DNA from: Bacillota bacterium
GTDB lineage: Bacteria > Bacillota > Clostridia > Acetivibrionales > DSM-1351
NCBI GenBank assembly: GCA_023426005.1
Contig: JAFABO010000176.1
Location: forward strand, 1 to 25,001
Direction of reading: 5' to 3'
Length of the DNA stretch: 25,001 nucleotides
The translations under genes and the position numbers were made by a program. The notes below the pieces were generated by a model that was given only the letters and a program-made list of their open reading frames with translations, was not told the origin of the DNA and searched no databases. Shown here piece by piece: positions 1 to 7,431 of the stretch (its first letter is position 1; each line of letters starts with the position of its first letter).

Positions 1-274
1 TGTTTCGTACAATTGCAAACAGCCATACTTCAAAAGTTGATTTTTCAGGAGAGAATGTACCGTACCTGGTAATAACCTTTTCAAAAGCCTGACTGCACAA
101 GTCTTCCGCCATGTGCTGATTATTTATCCTGAAGCAGATATATTTATATACACGTTTATAGTACATATCAAAGATCGCACCGAATTCGTCTGACGAAATA
201 TCTTTTTTTACTGTGTTTACTGTATTTAAAGAATCTTTTTGATGAATATAGGTATTGTCATGTACAATTTCCAT
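1..274 (-). CDS. ECF-like RNA polymerase sigma factor, 5' part only
   Basis: The gene reads leftwards from an ATG at 274-272 and leaves the window, so only about 91 N-terminal residues are visible. After a polar leader of about 27 residues they contain a sigma-70 region 2 pattern: FDMYYKRVYKYICFRI, then MAEDLCSQAFEKVI and VWLFAIVRN. This matches the core-binding and -10-recognition helices of ECF-type factors. The start is supported by an AAAGGAGGAAC ribosome binding site directly upstream. Region 4 and any adjacent anti-sigma gene lie outside the window, so subgroup and signal are unknown. A perfect 18-bp palindrome lies about 29 bp upstream of the start and could be part of its control region. 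Confidence 0.8.
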   Translation of the reverse strand, partial: MEIVHDNTYIHQKDSLNTVNTVKKDISSDEFGAIFDMYYKRVYKYICFRINNQHMAEDLCSQAFEKVITRYGTFSPEKSTFEVWLFAIVRN

Positions 275-302
275 TTGTTCCTCCTTTTCTTGAGAATATG
301 CA

Positions 303-320
303 ATAAACTGCGCAGTTTAT
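303..320. promoter_or_regulatory. Perfect 18-bp palindrome, candidate operator
   Basis: ATAAACTGCGCAGTTTAT is exactly self-complementary and lies 29 bp upstream of the minus-strand sigma factor start. It has no spacer and no following T-run, so it looks more like a dimeric regulator site than a terminator. The binding protein is unknown. Confidence 0.5.
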
Positions 321-325
321 ATTAA

Positions 326-375
326 TGTTACAATAGTTAATACGTAAACAGTGAAAAAGTATTAACAATGTTACA
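326..375. promoter_or_regulatory. Long dyad in the sigma factor/ior intergenic region
   Basis: GTTAATAC at 336-343 is the reverse complement of GTATTAAC at 359-366. Both are flanked outside by TGTTACA (326-332 and 369-375), itself nearly palindromic. The arrangement is symmetric over 50 bp with a 15-bp centre. It could be a double regulator site for either divergent transcription unit. The half-site spacing does not fit the Rex consensus, and the family is not identifiable by eye. Confidence 0.4.
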
Positions 376-450
376 AATATTTTTATATTTTGTCACAGAG
401 CAAGCGGAAAGTATTTCCTTCGGAAGAATAAAAAGGAGGGGTGCCGTACT

Positions 451-522
451 ATGTATAATTTTACATGCGGACAATATGGATTAATTGCTGCTGACGATGT
501 AGTTTTATGTCCAAAAATATAA
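451..522 (+). CDS. Possible 23-residue small peptide
   Basis: A short ORF (MYNFTCGQYG..., ending VLCPKI) follows a good ribosome binding site, AAAAGGAGGGG at 431-441, spaced 9 nt from the ATG. It has two cysteines and no clear membrane segment or signal sequence. I do not recognise it. The strong ribosome binding site is the main reason to list it. The same stretch contains a TATAAT-like word, so it could equally be untranslated leader or promoter DNA. Confidence 0.25.
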   Translation: MYNFTCGQYGLIAADDVVLCPKI

Positions 523-528
523 AATCTA

Positions 529-537
529 TGTTATAAT
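529..537 (+). promoter_or_regulatory. Extended -10 promoter element for the ior genes
   Basis: TGTTATAAT is a perfect TGnTATAAT extended -10, with no good -35 at normal spacing. It would start transcription near 544, giving a leader of about 110 nt before iorA. Confidence 0.4.
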
Positions 538-654
538 TTTTTTACACAGAGATTCGTGCATATACTTTAACAGCATATCTGTTATTCCATATGTATGATT
601 AATAGCGGGTTAATTAATATATTAAGGCCAATTTTTCAGGCTTTAGGAGGTCAA

Positions 655-2445
655 ATGGGGAAAAAATTACTTATGGGTAATGAAGCGATTGCCCTTGGTG
701 CTATAAAAGCAGGTGTCAACGTAGTTACAGGATATCCCGGAACTCCCTCCACCGAAGTATTGGAGACGGTAGCACAAAACAATCCGGGGGACATATATGT
801 TGAATGGTCGGTCAATGAAAAGTCCGCCATGGAAGTTGCAGCAGGAGCGGCTTACAGCGGAGCCAGGACGATGGTGATCATGAAGCAGGTAGGGCTGAAT
901 GTAGCATCAGACCCTTTGATGAGTCTGGCGTATATAGGTGTTAAGGGGGGAATGGTTATTCTGGCTGCAGATGATCCGGGTCCTTTTTCTTCTCAGACAG
1001 AGCAGGACACCAGACATTTTGCAAGGTTTTCAAATCTTCCCGTACTTGATCCGTCAACACCGGAGGAAGCTTTTGAAATGGTGCGGTATGCCTTTGAGCT
1101 TTCAGAGCTTGTGGAACTGCCGGTCTTTTTAAGACCAACCACCAGGGTATGTCACTCCTGTGCAACAATAGATATTGATGATAGTAGGACGGAGCATGAG
1201 CCGGAGGGCTTTGTAAAGGATCCCAAGTGGGTCATATTCCCTAGTCTTGCCTATAGGAAGCACCTTCACATAGAGCAGCTGCAGCACAAGCTGGGAGAGG
1301 TCTTTTCCGGACTGGACTTCAACAGGGTATACGGAGACGGAAAGCTGGGCATTGCTGCGTCCGGTGTTGCCTATACCTATGCGGTTGAAGCACTGGACAG
1401 ACTTCAGGCCCGCGTAAAGGTATTCAAGGTGGGTACGCCGTATCCTCTTCCCGGGGCGAAGGCTGAGGAATTCCTCTCAGGGCTTGAGCAGGTGCTGGTC
1501 TTTGAAGAGCTTGATCCGGTTCTGGAAGAGGAACTTACCATGCTGTGTGCTTCAACAGGCAAAAATACGAAGATCCTTGGGAAAAAATCAGGAAACCTTC
1601 CTTTTGCAGGAGAGTACAACTTCGAATTGGTTTATGAAGCACTGGCCAAATTCCTAGGGATTCAGGCAGCTGCTGCTCCGAAAGCGGCTTTGCCCGAGCT
1701 ACCTGTGAGACAGCCGGTTTTGTGTGCGGGCTGTCCCCACAGAGCTTCCTTCTATGCCGTCAAGATGGCTATGAAAGGGCAGAAAGCTGTTTTTACCGGA
1801 GATATCGGCTGTTATACTCTAGGAAACGCAAAGCCGCTGGAAATGGTGGATACCTGTTTATGTATGGGAGCCGGCATCACGGTAGCACAGGGTATAAAGA
1901 GAACAGAGCCCGGTACACAGTGCATTGCCTTTATAGGGGATTCGACCTTTTTCCACACAGGGATTCCCGGAATTGTAAATGCCGTATATAACAAAACAGA
2001 TATCACTATAGTTATACTTGACAACAGCACAACTGCAATGACAGGCCATCAGCCCCATCCGGGCATAGGCAGGACAATGATGGACAGCATATCCGAGAAA
2101 ATTGACATATACGGAGTTGTAAAGGCCTGTGGTGTCAAGCATATAGTAAAGGGAAATCCTCTGGACTTTAGAAATTCTGTAGAACTTATAAAGGAGGCGG
2201 CAGGCTTCAAAGGCCCTTCGGTTGTCATATTTGAAGCTCCATGTATTGCACTGTTCAAGCCAGTTATAAAAAATACAGTCGGGGAAAACTGCAGGAAATG
2301 CAAAAAATGTATCACTGAAATAGGGTGTCCGGCCATATCTTTTGCAGACGGAAATGTGGTTATTGAGCCTTCGCTTTGTTACGGCTGCGGCTTATGTATA
2401 AACGTATGTCCCTTCAATGCTATAGGAGGTTCTCAAAATGGATAA
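655..2445 (+). CDS. iorA: Indolepyruvate:ferredoxin oxidoreductase, alpha subunit
   Basis: This is the large subunit of the thiamine-pyrophosphate enzyme that oxidatively decarboxylates aryl pyruvates from aromatic amino acids to aryl-acetyl-CoA, reducing ferredoxin in the cytoplasm. The 596-residue product has the usual family length. It opens with LLMGNEAIALGAIKAG and GYPGTPSTEV (pyrimidine-binding domain). It then carries CAGCPHR and GDIGCYTLG, followed by GDSTFFHTGIPG and ILDNSTTAMTG (TPP-binding domain). It ends with a ferredoxin-like tail: CRKCKKC, then CYGCGLCINVCPF, two 4Fe-4S clusters from about residue 546. I chose the ATG at 655 because TTTAGGAGGTCAA sits directly before it and the family start MGKKLLMGNEA fits. 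An in-frame ATG at 595 would add 20 unconserved residues. It overlaps iorB by 8 bp, implying translational coupling. Confidence 0.95.
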   Translation: MGKKLLMGNEAIALGAIKAGVNVVTGYPGTPSTEVLETVAQNNPGDIYVEWSVNEKSAMEVAAGAAYSGARTMVIMKQVGLNVASDPLMSLAYIGVKGGMVILAADDPGPFSSQTEQDTRHFARFSNLPVLDPSTPEEAFEMVRYAFELSELVELPVFLRPTTRVCHSCATIDIDDSRTEHEPEGFVKDPKWVIFPSLAYRKHLHIEQLQHKLGEVFSGLDFNRVYGDGKLGIAASGVAYTYAVEALDRLQARVKVFKVGTPYPLPGAKAEEFLSGLEQVLVFEELDPVLEEELTMLCASTGKNTKILGKKSGNLPFAGEYNFELVYEALAKFLGIQAAAAPKAALPELPVRQPVLCAGCPHRASFYAVKMAMKGQKAVFTGDIGCYTLGNAKPLEMVDTCLCMGAGITVAQGIKRTEPGTQCIAFIGDSTFFHTGIPGIVNAVYNKTDITIVILDNSTTAMTGHQPHPGIGRTMMDSISEKIDIYGVVKACGVKHIVKGNPLDFRNSVELIKEAAGFKGPSVVIFEAPCIALFKPVIKNTVGENCRKCKKCITEIGCPAISFADGNVVIEPSLCYGCGLCINVCPFNAIGGSQNG

Positions 2446-3064
2446 TAAAGCAAACATTGCTCAGAAGTATGATATATTGATAGCCGGGGTTGGCGGCCAG
2501 GGCACCGTATTGGCATCGCGTCTGATTGCAGCTGCGGCCATCAGTCAGGGAAGCTTTGCAAGAACCGCCGAAACCATCGGAATGTCTCAAAGAGGTGGCT
2601 GCGTGGTAAGTCATGTGAGAATAGGCAGCGAAAAAGCCGGTTCAATAATTCCGATGGCAAGTGCAGACATGATTATAGCTTTTGAATTGTCCGAGGCTGC
2701 CCGCAGTCTGCCGAGGCTGAAGAAAGGCGGCGGCTGTATAGTAAATACTCAGATAATCAGGCCTGTTTCTGCATCTCTGGGGACCTCACAATATGATATC
2801 AATAAAATAACCGATTATATAAAGGATAATACCGGACATCTTTATTTTATTGACGGATATGCCATTGCAAATGAGGCGGGCAGTGTTAAAGCAGTAAATG
2901 TTGTTCTGCTGGGTGCGGCTGCTGCAGCAGGCCAAATGCCTTTCAGCAGGGAAACCATAGAACAGGCTATTATTGAAAATGTACCGCAGAAATTCAGGGA
3001 ATTAAATCAAAGAGCGTTTAAACTTGGATATGACCGCATAATAGAGGAAAAGTCAAATTGTTAA
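2438..3064 (+). CDS. iorB: Indolepyruvate:ferredoxin oxidoreductase, beta subunit
   Basis: The 208-residue partner subunit corresponds to the gamma-type domain of 2-oxoacid:ferredoxin oxidoreductases. The N-terminus has the diagnostic ILIAGVGGQGTVLASRLIA motif, followed by ETIGMSQRGGCVVSHVRIG and ADMIIAFELSEAARSLP, all typical of IorB. It acts with IorA in the cytoplasm to give aryl-acetyl-CoA. The start lies inside the end of iorA, behind AGGAGGTTCTCAAA. The next gene, a methylglyoxal synthase, follows after 36 bp and may be in the same transcript. Confidence 0.93.
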   Translation: MDNKANIAQKYDILIAGVGGQGTVLASRLIAAAAISQGSFARTAETIGMSQRGGCVVSHVRIGSEKAGSIIPMASADMIIAFELSEAARSLPRLKKGGGCIVNTQIIRPVSASLGTSQYDINKITDYIKDNTGHLYFIDGYAIANEAGSVKAVNVVLLGAAAAAGQMPFSRETIEQAIIENVPQKFRELNQRAFKLGYDRIIEEKSNC

Positions 3065-3100
3065 GATATAATAAACACATTAAAAATTGAGGCATTTATC

Positions 3101-3583
3101 ATGTCGGAAACGGAGACATTTATGAGCGGAAACAGATTGGGAAAGCAGAAGCACATAGCCCTTGTAGCACACGATAACAGAAAACAGGACTTGATCAACT
3201 GGGCAAAAAGCAAAGCGGATATTCTGGGCAGACAGTTTTTGTGCGGAACCGGAACAACCGCTCAGCTCATATCAGAAAACACAGGCTTGCCTGTTAAACG
3301 TTTTAAAAGCGGCCCTCTGGGCGGAGATCAGCAAATTGGCGCATGTATAGCCAACGGTGAAGTGGACTTTATGATCTTTTTCTGGGATCCGCTCACTTCG
3401 CAGCCCCACGATCCCGATGTCAAGGCATTGCTGAGAATAGCCGTCCTCTATGATATACCGGTGGCTATGAACCAATCTACTGCTGATTTCCTTTTGTCAT
3501 CGGAACTGATGGAAAGCGAATATGAAAGAAATGTTGTAGATTATTACAGCAGAATAAGAAAAGAACATTTCGGGGGTTATTAA
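3101..3583 (+). CDS. mgsA: Methylglyoxal synthase
   Basis: This enzyme converts dihydroxyacetone phosphate to methylglyoxal and phosphate, the first step of the methylglyoxal bypass of glycolysis. The 160-residue sequence closely follows the family: KHIALVAHDNRKQDL (His24), GTGTTAQLI, SGPLGGDQQIGA (Asp76, matching E. coli catalytic Asp71), and FFWDPLTSQPHDPDVKALLR (His103, Asp106). The key residues are therefore present. ATG 3101 has GAGG 8 nt upstream. ATG 3122, with GGAGA 5 nt upstream, would give 153 residues and is equally possible. Its placement between iorAB and paaK is unusual, and the functional link is unclear. Its stop codon lies within the left end of the large palindromic element that follows. 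Confidence 0.95.
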   Translation: MSETETFMSGNRLGKQKHIALVAHDNRKQDLINWAKSKADILGRQFLCGTGTTAQLISENTGLPVKRFKSGPLGGDQQIGACIANGEVDFMIFFWDPLTSQPHDPDVKALLRIAVLYDIPVAMNQSTADFLLSSELMESEYERNVVDYYSRIRKEHFGGY

Positions 3584-3891
3584 ATTAACAAAACAGTTGA
3601 TTGGGTTACTATTTATAGTACTTCCGTACAAACACACATAAATAGTTGCTCCCAAGAGATTTGTTGAATTTGTAATTGGTTCATCATAGAATATTTTACC
3701 GGCGCTCACATTCAGCATCCATGCTTCATTGTTTCGCTAAAACCCACGTCGTGTGGTTTTTTCGGTAAAATTTTCTATGCTTCACCAACAAATTCAAACA
3801 AATCTCTTTAATTGAGCATCCTATTTATGTGTGTTGTACTTGCGTACTATAAATAATATTTACTAATTAACTGTATTTGTTTATTTAATAA
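3577..3891. repeat. Giant imperfect palindrome (MITE-like or long hairpin element)
   Basis: This intergenic stretch is two arms of about 120 bp (roughly 3577-3701 and 3763-3891) that are reverse complements at about four in five positions, around a 60-bp loop. Perfect blocks include AACACACATAAATAG (3631-3645) against 3821-3835, and ATTTATAGTAC (3611-3621) against 3844-3854. AAGAGATTTGTT-GAATTTGT (3654-3672) pairs with 3788-3808 with one indel. The loop holds two smaller hairpins: GCG...AGCAT/ATGCT...CGC (3702-3737) and AAAACCCAC/GTGTGGTTTT (3739-3760). Each arm also has GTAC-4 nt-GTAC. There is no ORF. The outer ends are AT-rich and the left one covers the mgsA stop. This suggests a non-autonomous mobile element or a structured transcript. 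Confidence 0.75.
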
Positions 3892-3901
3892 ACAGCCTCA
3901 A

Positions 3902-3930
3902 TGGACAAATAAAGAGAAAATTTATATAAT
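3902..3930 (+). promoter_or_regulatory. Strong vegetative promoter for paaK
   Basis: TGGACA (3902-3907), a 17-bp spacer and TATAAT (3925-3930) form a near-consensus promoter. It lies just outside the right arm of the palindrome and 36 bp before the paaK start, so paaK can be expressed independently of ior/mgsA. Confidence 0.65.
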
Positions 3931-3953
3931 TAAATAAAAAATAGTAGAAAGAA

Positions 3954-3973
3954 GAGATGAGTCGAGATGAGCC
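3954..3973 (+). repeat. 10-bp tandem duplication across the paaK start
   Basis: GAGATGAGTC is followed at once by GAGATGAGCC. The second copy holds the paaK ATG. The first copy holds an out-of-frame ATG (3957) opening a 9-codon ORF that overlaps the start. No good ribosome binding site lies upstream. Confidence 0.55.
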
Positions 3974-5208
3974 GAGGTCAATTTGAGCTTTTTAAGGAAA
4001 TGCTTGTAAACGTATCTGCCAACAGTCCTTTTTACAGGGAAAAATTTCAAAAGAGTGGTGTTGATGCAAAGGGAATCACTTCCATGGAGATGATAGCGAA
4101 GCTTCCTTTCACCACCAAGGAGGAATTGAGGCAGGCCTACCCGCTGGGGCTGCAGGCGGTCCCGGATGAAAAGATTGTCAGGATTCATTCTTCCTCGGGA
4201 ACTACGGGAAAACCTGTTATAATTCCATATACAGCGCAGGATGTGGCAGATTGGGCCGAAATGATGGCCAGATGTTTTGAAATCGCCGGCATCACCCCTG
4301 TTGACCGTATTCAGATAACTCCGGGCTACGGATTGTGGACTGCGGGCATAGGATTTCAGGCCGGCTGTGAAAAGCTGGGTGCGATGGCGGTGCCAATGGG
4401 ACCCGGAAATACAGACAAGCAGCTACAAATGATGATGGATCTTAAATCCACTGTAATAATTGGCACCTCCTCATACGCTCTGGTTTTGGCCGAGGAGGTT
4501 GAAAAGAGAGGGCTTCGTTCCGAAATTAAGCTTAAAAAAGGTGTTATAGGTTCCGAGCGCTGGGGAGAAAAAATGAGACAGCGCATCAGGAATGAACTTG
4601 GTATTGAGATATATGACATATATGGTCTTACTGAAATATATGGTCCGGGTATTGCAATAGATTGTGGCTGCCATGAAGGAATGCACTATTTTGATGATTT
4701 CCTTTATTTTGAGATAATAGATTCAGTTACAGGTGAAGTACTGCCGGAGGGAGAAGTAGGTGAGCTGGTCATCACCACCTTGAGAAAGGAAGGTGCCCCG
4801 CTGCTGAGATACAGAACCAGGGACCTCACCAGAATAATTCCAGGCAAATGTGCCTGTGGGCTTTCCTATCCGCGTATCGACAGGATCGTCGGCCGTACCG
4901 ATGATATGGTAAAGGTCAAGGGAGTGAATATCTACCCCGGCCAGATCGACGAGATACTCAGAGAAGTGGAGGGTGTCAGCAGTGAATACCAGATCATTAT
5001 TGATCATCTTAACGGTAAGGATGTTATGACCTTAAAGGCTGAATACAATTCCGACGGGGATACCGAGCGTGAAGATATTGAATATAATATAGCCGATCTG
5101 TTCAAAAAGAGGATAGGAATCCATATCATAGCTGAAGTCAGCGGAATTGGAAGCCTTCCCAGAAGTGAGAAGAAAAGCAAAAGGATCATTGATTACAGGC
5201 AGAATTAA
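3967..5208 (+). CDS. paaK: Phenylacetate-CoA ligase (AMP-forming)
   Basis: An adenylate-forming enzyme that activates phenylacetate or related aryl acetates to CoA esters. The P-loop is HSSSGTTGKP, followed by YTAQDVADWAEMMARC, GYGLWTAGIGFQ and the GxTE-type motif YDIYGLTEIYGPG. After these come YRTRDLTRI with a Cys-rich segment (CACGLSYPRI) and GRTDDMVKVKGVNIYP, ending with the PaaK C-terminal domain. The 413-residue length is about 20 short at the N-terminus compared with typical homologues, which have extra residues before the MSR-like start. An in-frame stop lies only two codons upstream, so no longer start exists. The pairing with iorAB is a known clostridial and archaeal arrangement for aromatic amino acid breakdown. 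The gene has its own promoter and a terminator after it. Confidence 0.92.
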   Translation: MSRGQFELFKEMLVNVSANSPFYREKFQKSGVDAKGITSMEMIAKLPFTTKEELRQAYPLGLQAVPDEKIVRIHSSSGTTGKPVIIPYTAQDVADWAEMMARCFEIAGITPVDRIQITPGYGLWTAGIGFQAGCEKLGAMAVPMGPGNTDKQLQMMMDLKSTVIIGTSSYALVLAEEVEKRGLRSEIKLKKGVIGSERWGEKMRQRIRNELGIEIYDIYGLTEIYGPGIAIDCGCHEGMHYFDDFLYFEIIDSVTGEVLPEGEVGELVITTLRKEGAPLLRYRTRDLTRIIPGKCACGLSYPRIDRIVGRTDDMVKVKGVNIYPGQIDEILREVEGVSSEYQIIIDHLNGKDVMTLKAEYNSDGDTEREDIEYNIADLFKKRIGIHIIAEVSGIGSLPRSEKKSKRIIDYRQN

Positions 5209-5223
5209 AACAGGATACTATAA

Positions 5224-5257
5224 AAGACTTGCTCAATTGCTGGGCAGGTCTTTTTTT
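5224..5257 (+). terminator. Intrinsic terminator after paaK
   Basis: AAGACTTGCTCA pairs with TGGGCAGGTCTT (12 bp including G-T pairs) around ATTGC. The stem runs into a T-run of about nine bases. Confidence 0.85.
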
Positions 5258-5307
5258 GACCAGTTTAATTGGACACTTTACATTTTGTTCACAATTCAAA
5301 CACAGGT

Positions 5308-5336
5308 TTGACATAAAAATTTAATACTATTGTTAT
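5308..5336 (+). promoter_or_regulatory. Candidate promoter for the export operon
   Basis: A perfect TTGACA (5308-5313) is followed after 17 bp by TGTTAT, a 4/6 match to the -10 consensus. A TATAAT at 5348-5353 lies too far from this -35 but could be used with another. The adaptor gene starts at 5395. Confidence 0.45.
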
Positions 5337-5394
5337 TAGTACAAAGGTATAATTTACCCATTTCATTAACAAAACAAATTGAAGAGGTGGAATC

Positions 5395-7431
5395 ATGCAA
5401 AAAGGCATAAAGTGGAACAGAAAGAGATTCATAACACTTTCTATAGTTGCTTTGGTTATTATTTCAATAGTCATAGGATTTTTTTATGTTACAAAGTACA
5501 GGGCGGCCAAGAGTACTTCGGCGTCGGCCAAAAGGACTACCCAGGTGGTAAAAGGCAATATGGAGGTTGCACTGTCGGGTTCGGGAACTGTGACATCTTC
5601 CAACACATCGGATGTCATGTCGAATGTTCAGGGAAAGATCACAAAAGCCTATTTTAAGGAAGGCGATAAAGTAAAAAAGGGAGATTTACTTTTTGAAATT
5701 GATGATACCGATGCAAAGCTCAATATTCAAAAGATAGAGAATCAAATAAGCCAGGCACAATTAAATGTCAGCAGCAACCAGAAAAGCTATTCGAATTTAA
5801 CAGTTACAGCGCCCTTTGATGGAAAGATCACCGATATAGCGGCAAAAACAGGGGAGAATGCAAGCAGCAATATGACACTGTTTACAATAACTGATACTTC
5901 AAAGCTCACATTGGATGTTCCCATAAGCACAACAGACATTAAAGACATCAGAACCGGACAAAAAGCCCAGGTTTCTATTCAGGAGATATTTGATACCGTT
6001 GAGGGAGAAGTAACTGCCATAGGCGATTATACATATACAGCTTCAGACGGAGGCACAGTCAGAAATGTTGAAGTTACCGTAAAAAATCCCGGAAGGATCA
6101 CCGATTCCAACACAGCCAGCGTTGAAATTTCCACCTCCGACGGGACAAAGAGGAGCAATGAGGTTTCAAAGTTTGAATATGCCAGCAAGCAGTCTCTGAA
6201 AGCAGCTTCAAATGGAACCTTTACAGCGGTTAATGTCAAGGAAAATCAATATGTTAAAAAAGGCGATGTATTGATCAGAATAGAAAATGATGACCTGGAG
6301 ATTACAGCCCAGACAAATGATCTCAAGGTTCAGGATCTCCAAAATCAGCTGGAGGCTGCTAAAAAACAGCTGGAGGACTACAAGATATATTCATCTATCG
6401 GCGGGACAGTGACCGGGGAAACGGCTGTTGCAGGAGACAGTGTCAAATCTGGAGATGTCCTTATCAGCATAAGGGATTTTGAACAAATGCAGTTTACCAT
6501 ATCGGTGGATGAACTTGATATTTCAAAAGTCAAGGTCGGACAGAAGGTCTCCATTACTATTGATGCACTTGAAGAAACAAAGCAAAAACCTCTCACGGGA
6601 GAAGTCTTCTATAAGGCCATGGAAGGTACTTCAACCAACGGTGTTGCCACATATGACGTTAAGATAAAAATAAATGAGACAGAAAGTCTGTTGGCGGGAA
6701 TGAACGCCAACGCAAACATAATATTAAGCCAGGCTGAAAACACGCTTATGGTACCTCTTGAAGCAGTGACAAAAATGGGTGACAGAGCTTTTGTCAGAGT
6801 GGTGGGAACAGAGGATTCCAGTCAGCAGCAAACCGGAAACGGAAGAATTCGCGGCAATTGGGGACAAAATGGAACCGGAAACAGCGAAACTGCCGGCGGA
6901 GCCGGCAGAAAGGCTCCTGCCGGTACGGCACAGGGCGGAACAGCCCCGGGAGAATCAACTCCGGGAGCAGCGACCCCGGGGGAATCGACTTCTGGAACAT
7001 CAGCTCCGGGAGCACGGGATGGTGCATCCGCTTCAAACAATGACGGTTCAAATCAGCGCAGGAATCAGAACAATACCGGTACAGCCGAAAGAAGGCAAAT
7101 GACGGGTGCATTGGCCGCAAACCAGGAGTATTATGCAGGTACTGTTATGAAGGCGGTTGAACTTGGTATGAACAACGATGAATATGTTGAGATCAGGAGC
7201 GGATTGACAGAAGGTGATGTGGTTGTACTTCCGCCGCTTGTTGCCAATTCCACCACCGGCACAAATTCCCAGCAGAACGGCTTTAGCCTGGGCGGTTTGG
7301 GCGGAGGCTTCGGAGGAGGCATGACCAGAGTAATGCCTGCAGGCGGTGCCGGCAGCTATCCTGGAGGCACGCAGAACAACAGAACCTCCGGAAGCCCAAA
7401 CAGGCAGTCAAATTCGCCGGGACAGCGGTAA
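5395..7431 (+). CDS. HlyD/MacA-family efflux adaptor with Pro-Gly repeat linker
   Basis: A membrane-anchored adaptor of 678 residues with one N-terminal membrane segment (about 12-33) and an extracytoplasmic body. It contains two lipoyl-like halves (KITKAYFKEGDKVKKGDLLFEID and AVNVKENQYVKKGDVLIRIE), a short coiled coil (VQDLQNQLEAAKKQLEDYK) and barrel segments up to VPLEAVTKMGDRAFVRVVG. Residues about 471-572 are then a low-complexity Gly/Ser/Pro/Asn linker with PGEST/PGAAT-like repeats. A barrel-like piece (EVRSGLTEGD-type) follows, then a Gly-rich tail (about 630-642). The linker and tail make it longer than ordinary MacA/YknX-type adaptors. An ATPase and a permease follow, so it should form an ABC export complex. 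The substrate is unknown. The ribosome binding site is GAAGAGGTGG. Confidence 0.88.
   Translation: MQKGIKWNRKRFITLSIVALVIISIVIGFFYVTKYRAAKSTSASAKRTTQVVKGNMEVALSGSGTVTSSNTSDVMSNVQGKITKAYFKEGDKVKKGDLLFEIDDTDAKLNIQKIENQISQAQLNVSSNQKSYSNLTVTAPFDGKITDIAAKTGENASSNMTLFTITDTSKLTLDVPISTTDIKDIRTGQKAQVSIQEIFDTVEGEVTAIGDYTYTASDGGTVRNVEVTVKNPGRITDSNTASVEISTSDGTKRSNEVSKFEYASKQSLKAASNGTFTAVNVKENQYVKKGDVLIRIENDDLEITAQTNDLKVQDLQNQLEAAKKQLEDYKIYSSIGGTVTGETAVAGDSVKSGDVLISIRDFEQMQFTISVDELDISKVKVGQKVSITIDALEETKQKPLTGEVFYKAMEGTSTNGVATYDVKIKINETESLLAGMNANANIILSQAENTLMVPLEAVTKMGDRAFVRVVGTEDSSQQQTGNGRIRGNWGQNGTGNSETAGGAGRKAPAGTAQGGTAPGESTPGAATPGESTSGTSAPGARDGASASNNDGSNQRRNQNNTGTAERRQMTGALAANQEYYAGTVMKAVELGMNNDEYVEIRSGLTEGDVVVLPPLVANSTTGTNSQQNGFSLGGLGGGFGGGMTRVMPAGGAGSYPGGTQNNRTSGSPNRQSNSPGQR
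6946..7020 (+). repeat. 15-bp tandem repeat within the adaptor gene
   Basis: Five consecutive 15-bp units beginning CCGGGAG or a close variant encode PGEST, PGAAT, PGEST, SGTSA and PGARD. The last two units are degenerate. The region is more GC-rich than its surroundings. Confidence 0.75.

Noticed and set aside
390..520. Possible cyclic-di-GMP or other known riboswitch before the ior genes
   Set aside because: A TCACAGAGCAAGC-like stretch hinted at a GEMM motif, but the following conserved blocks (such as GACGCAAAGCC and the tetraloop receptor) are missing.
595..654. Longer iorA start at ATG 595
   Set aside because: The 20 extra residues are not family-like and include the real ribosome binding site region (TTTAGGAGGTCAA) before ATG 655.
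3497..3718. 73-residue minus-strand ORF over the left arm of the palindrome
   Set aside because: It runs into the mgsA coding sequence and the inverted arm. It has no family resemblance and is probably an accident of AT-rich DNA.
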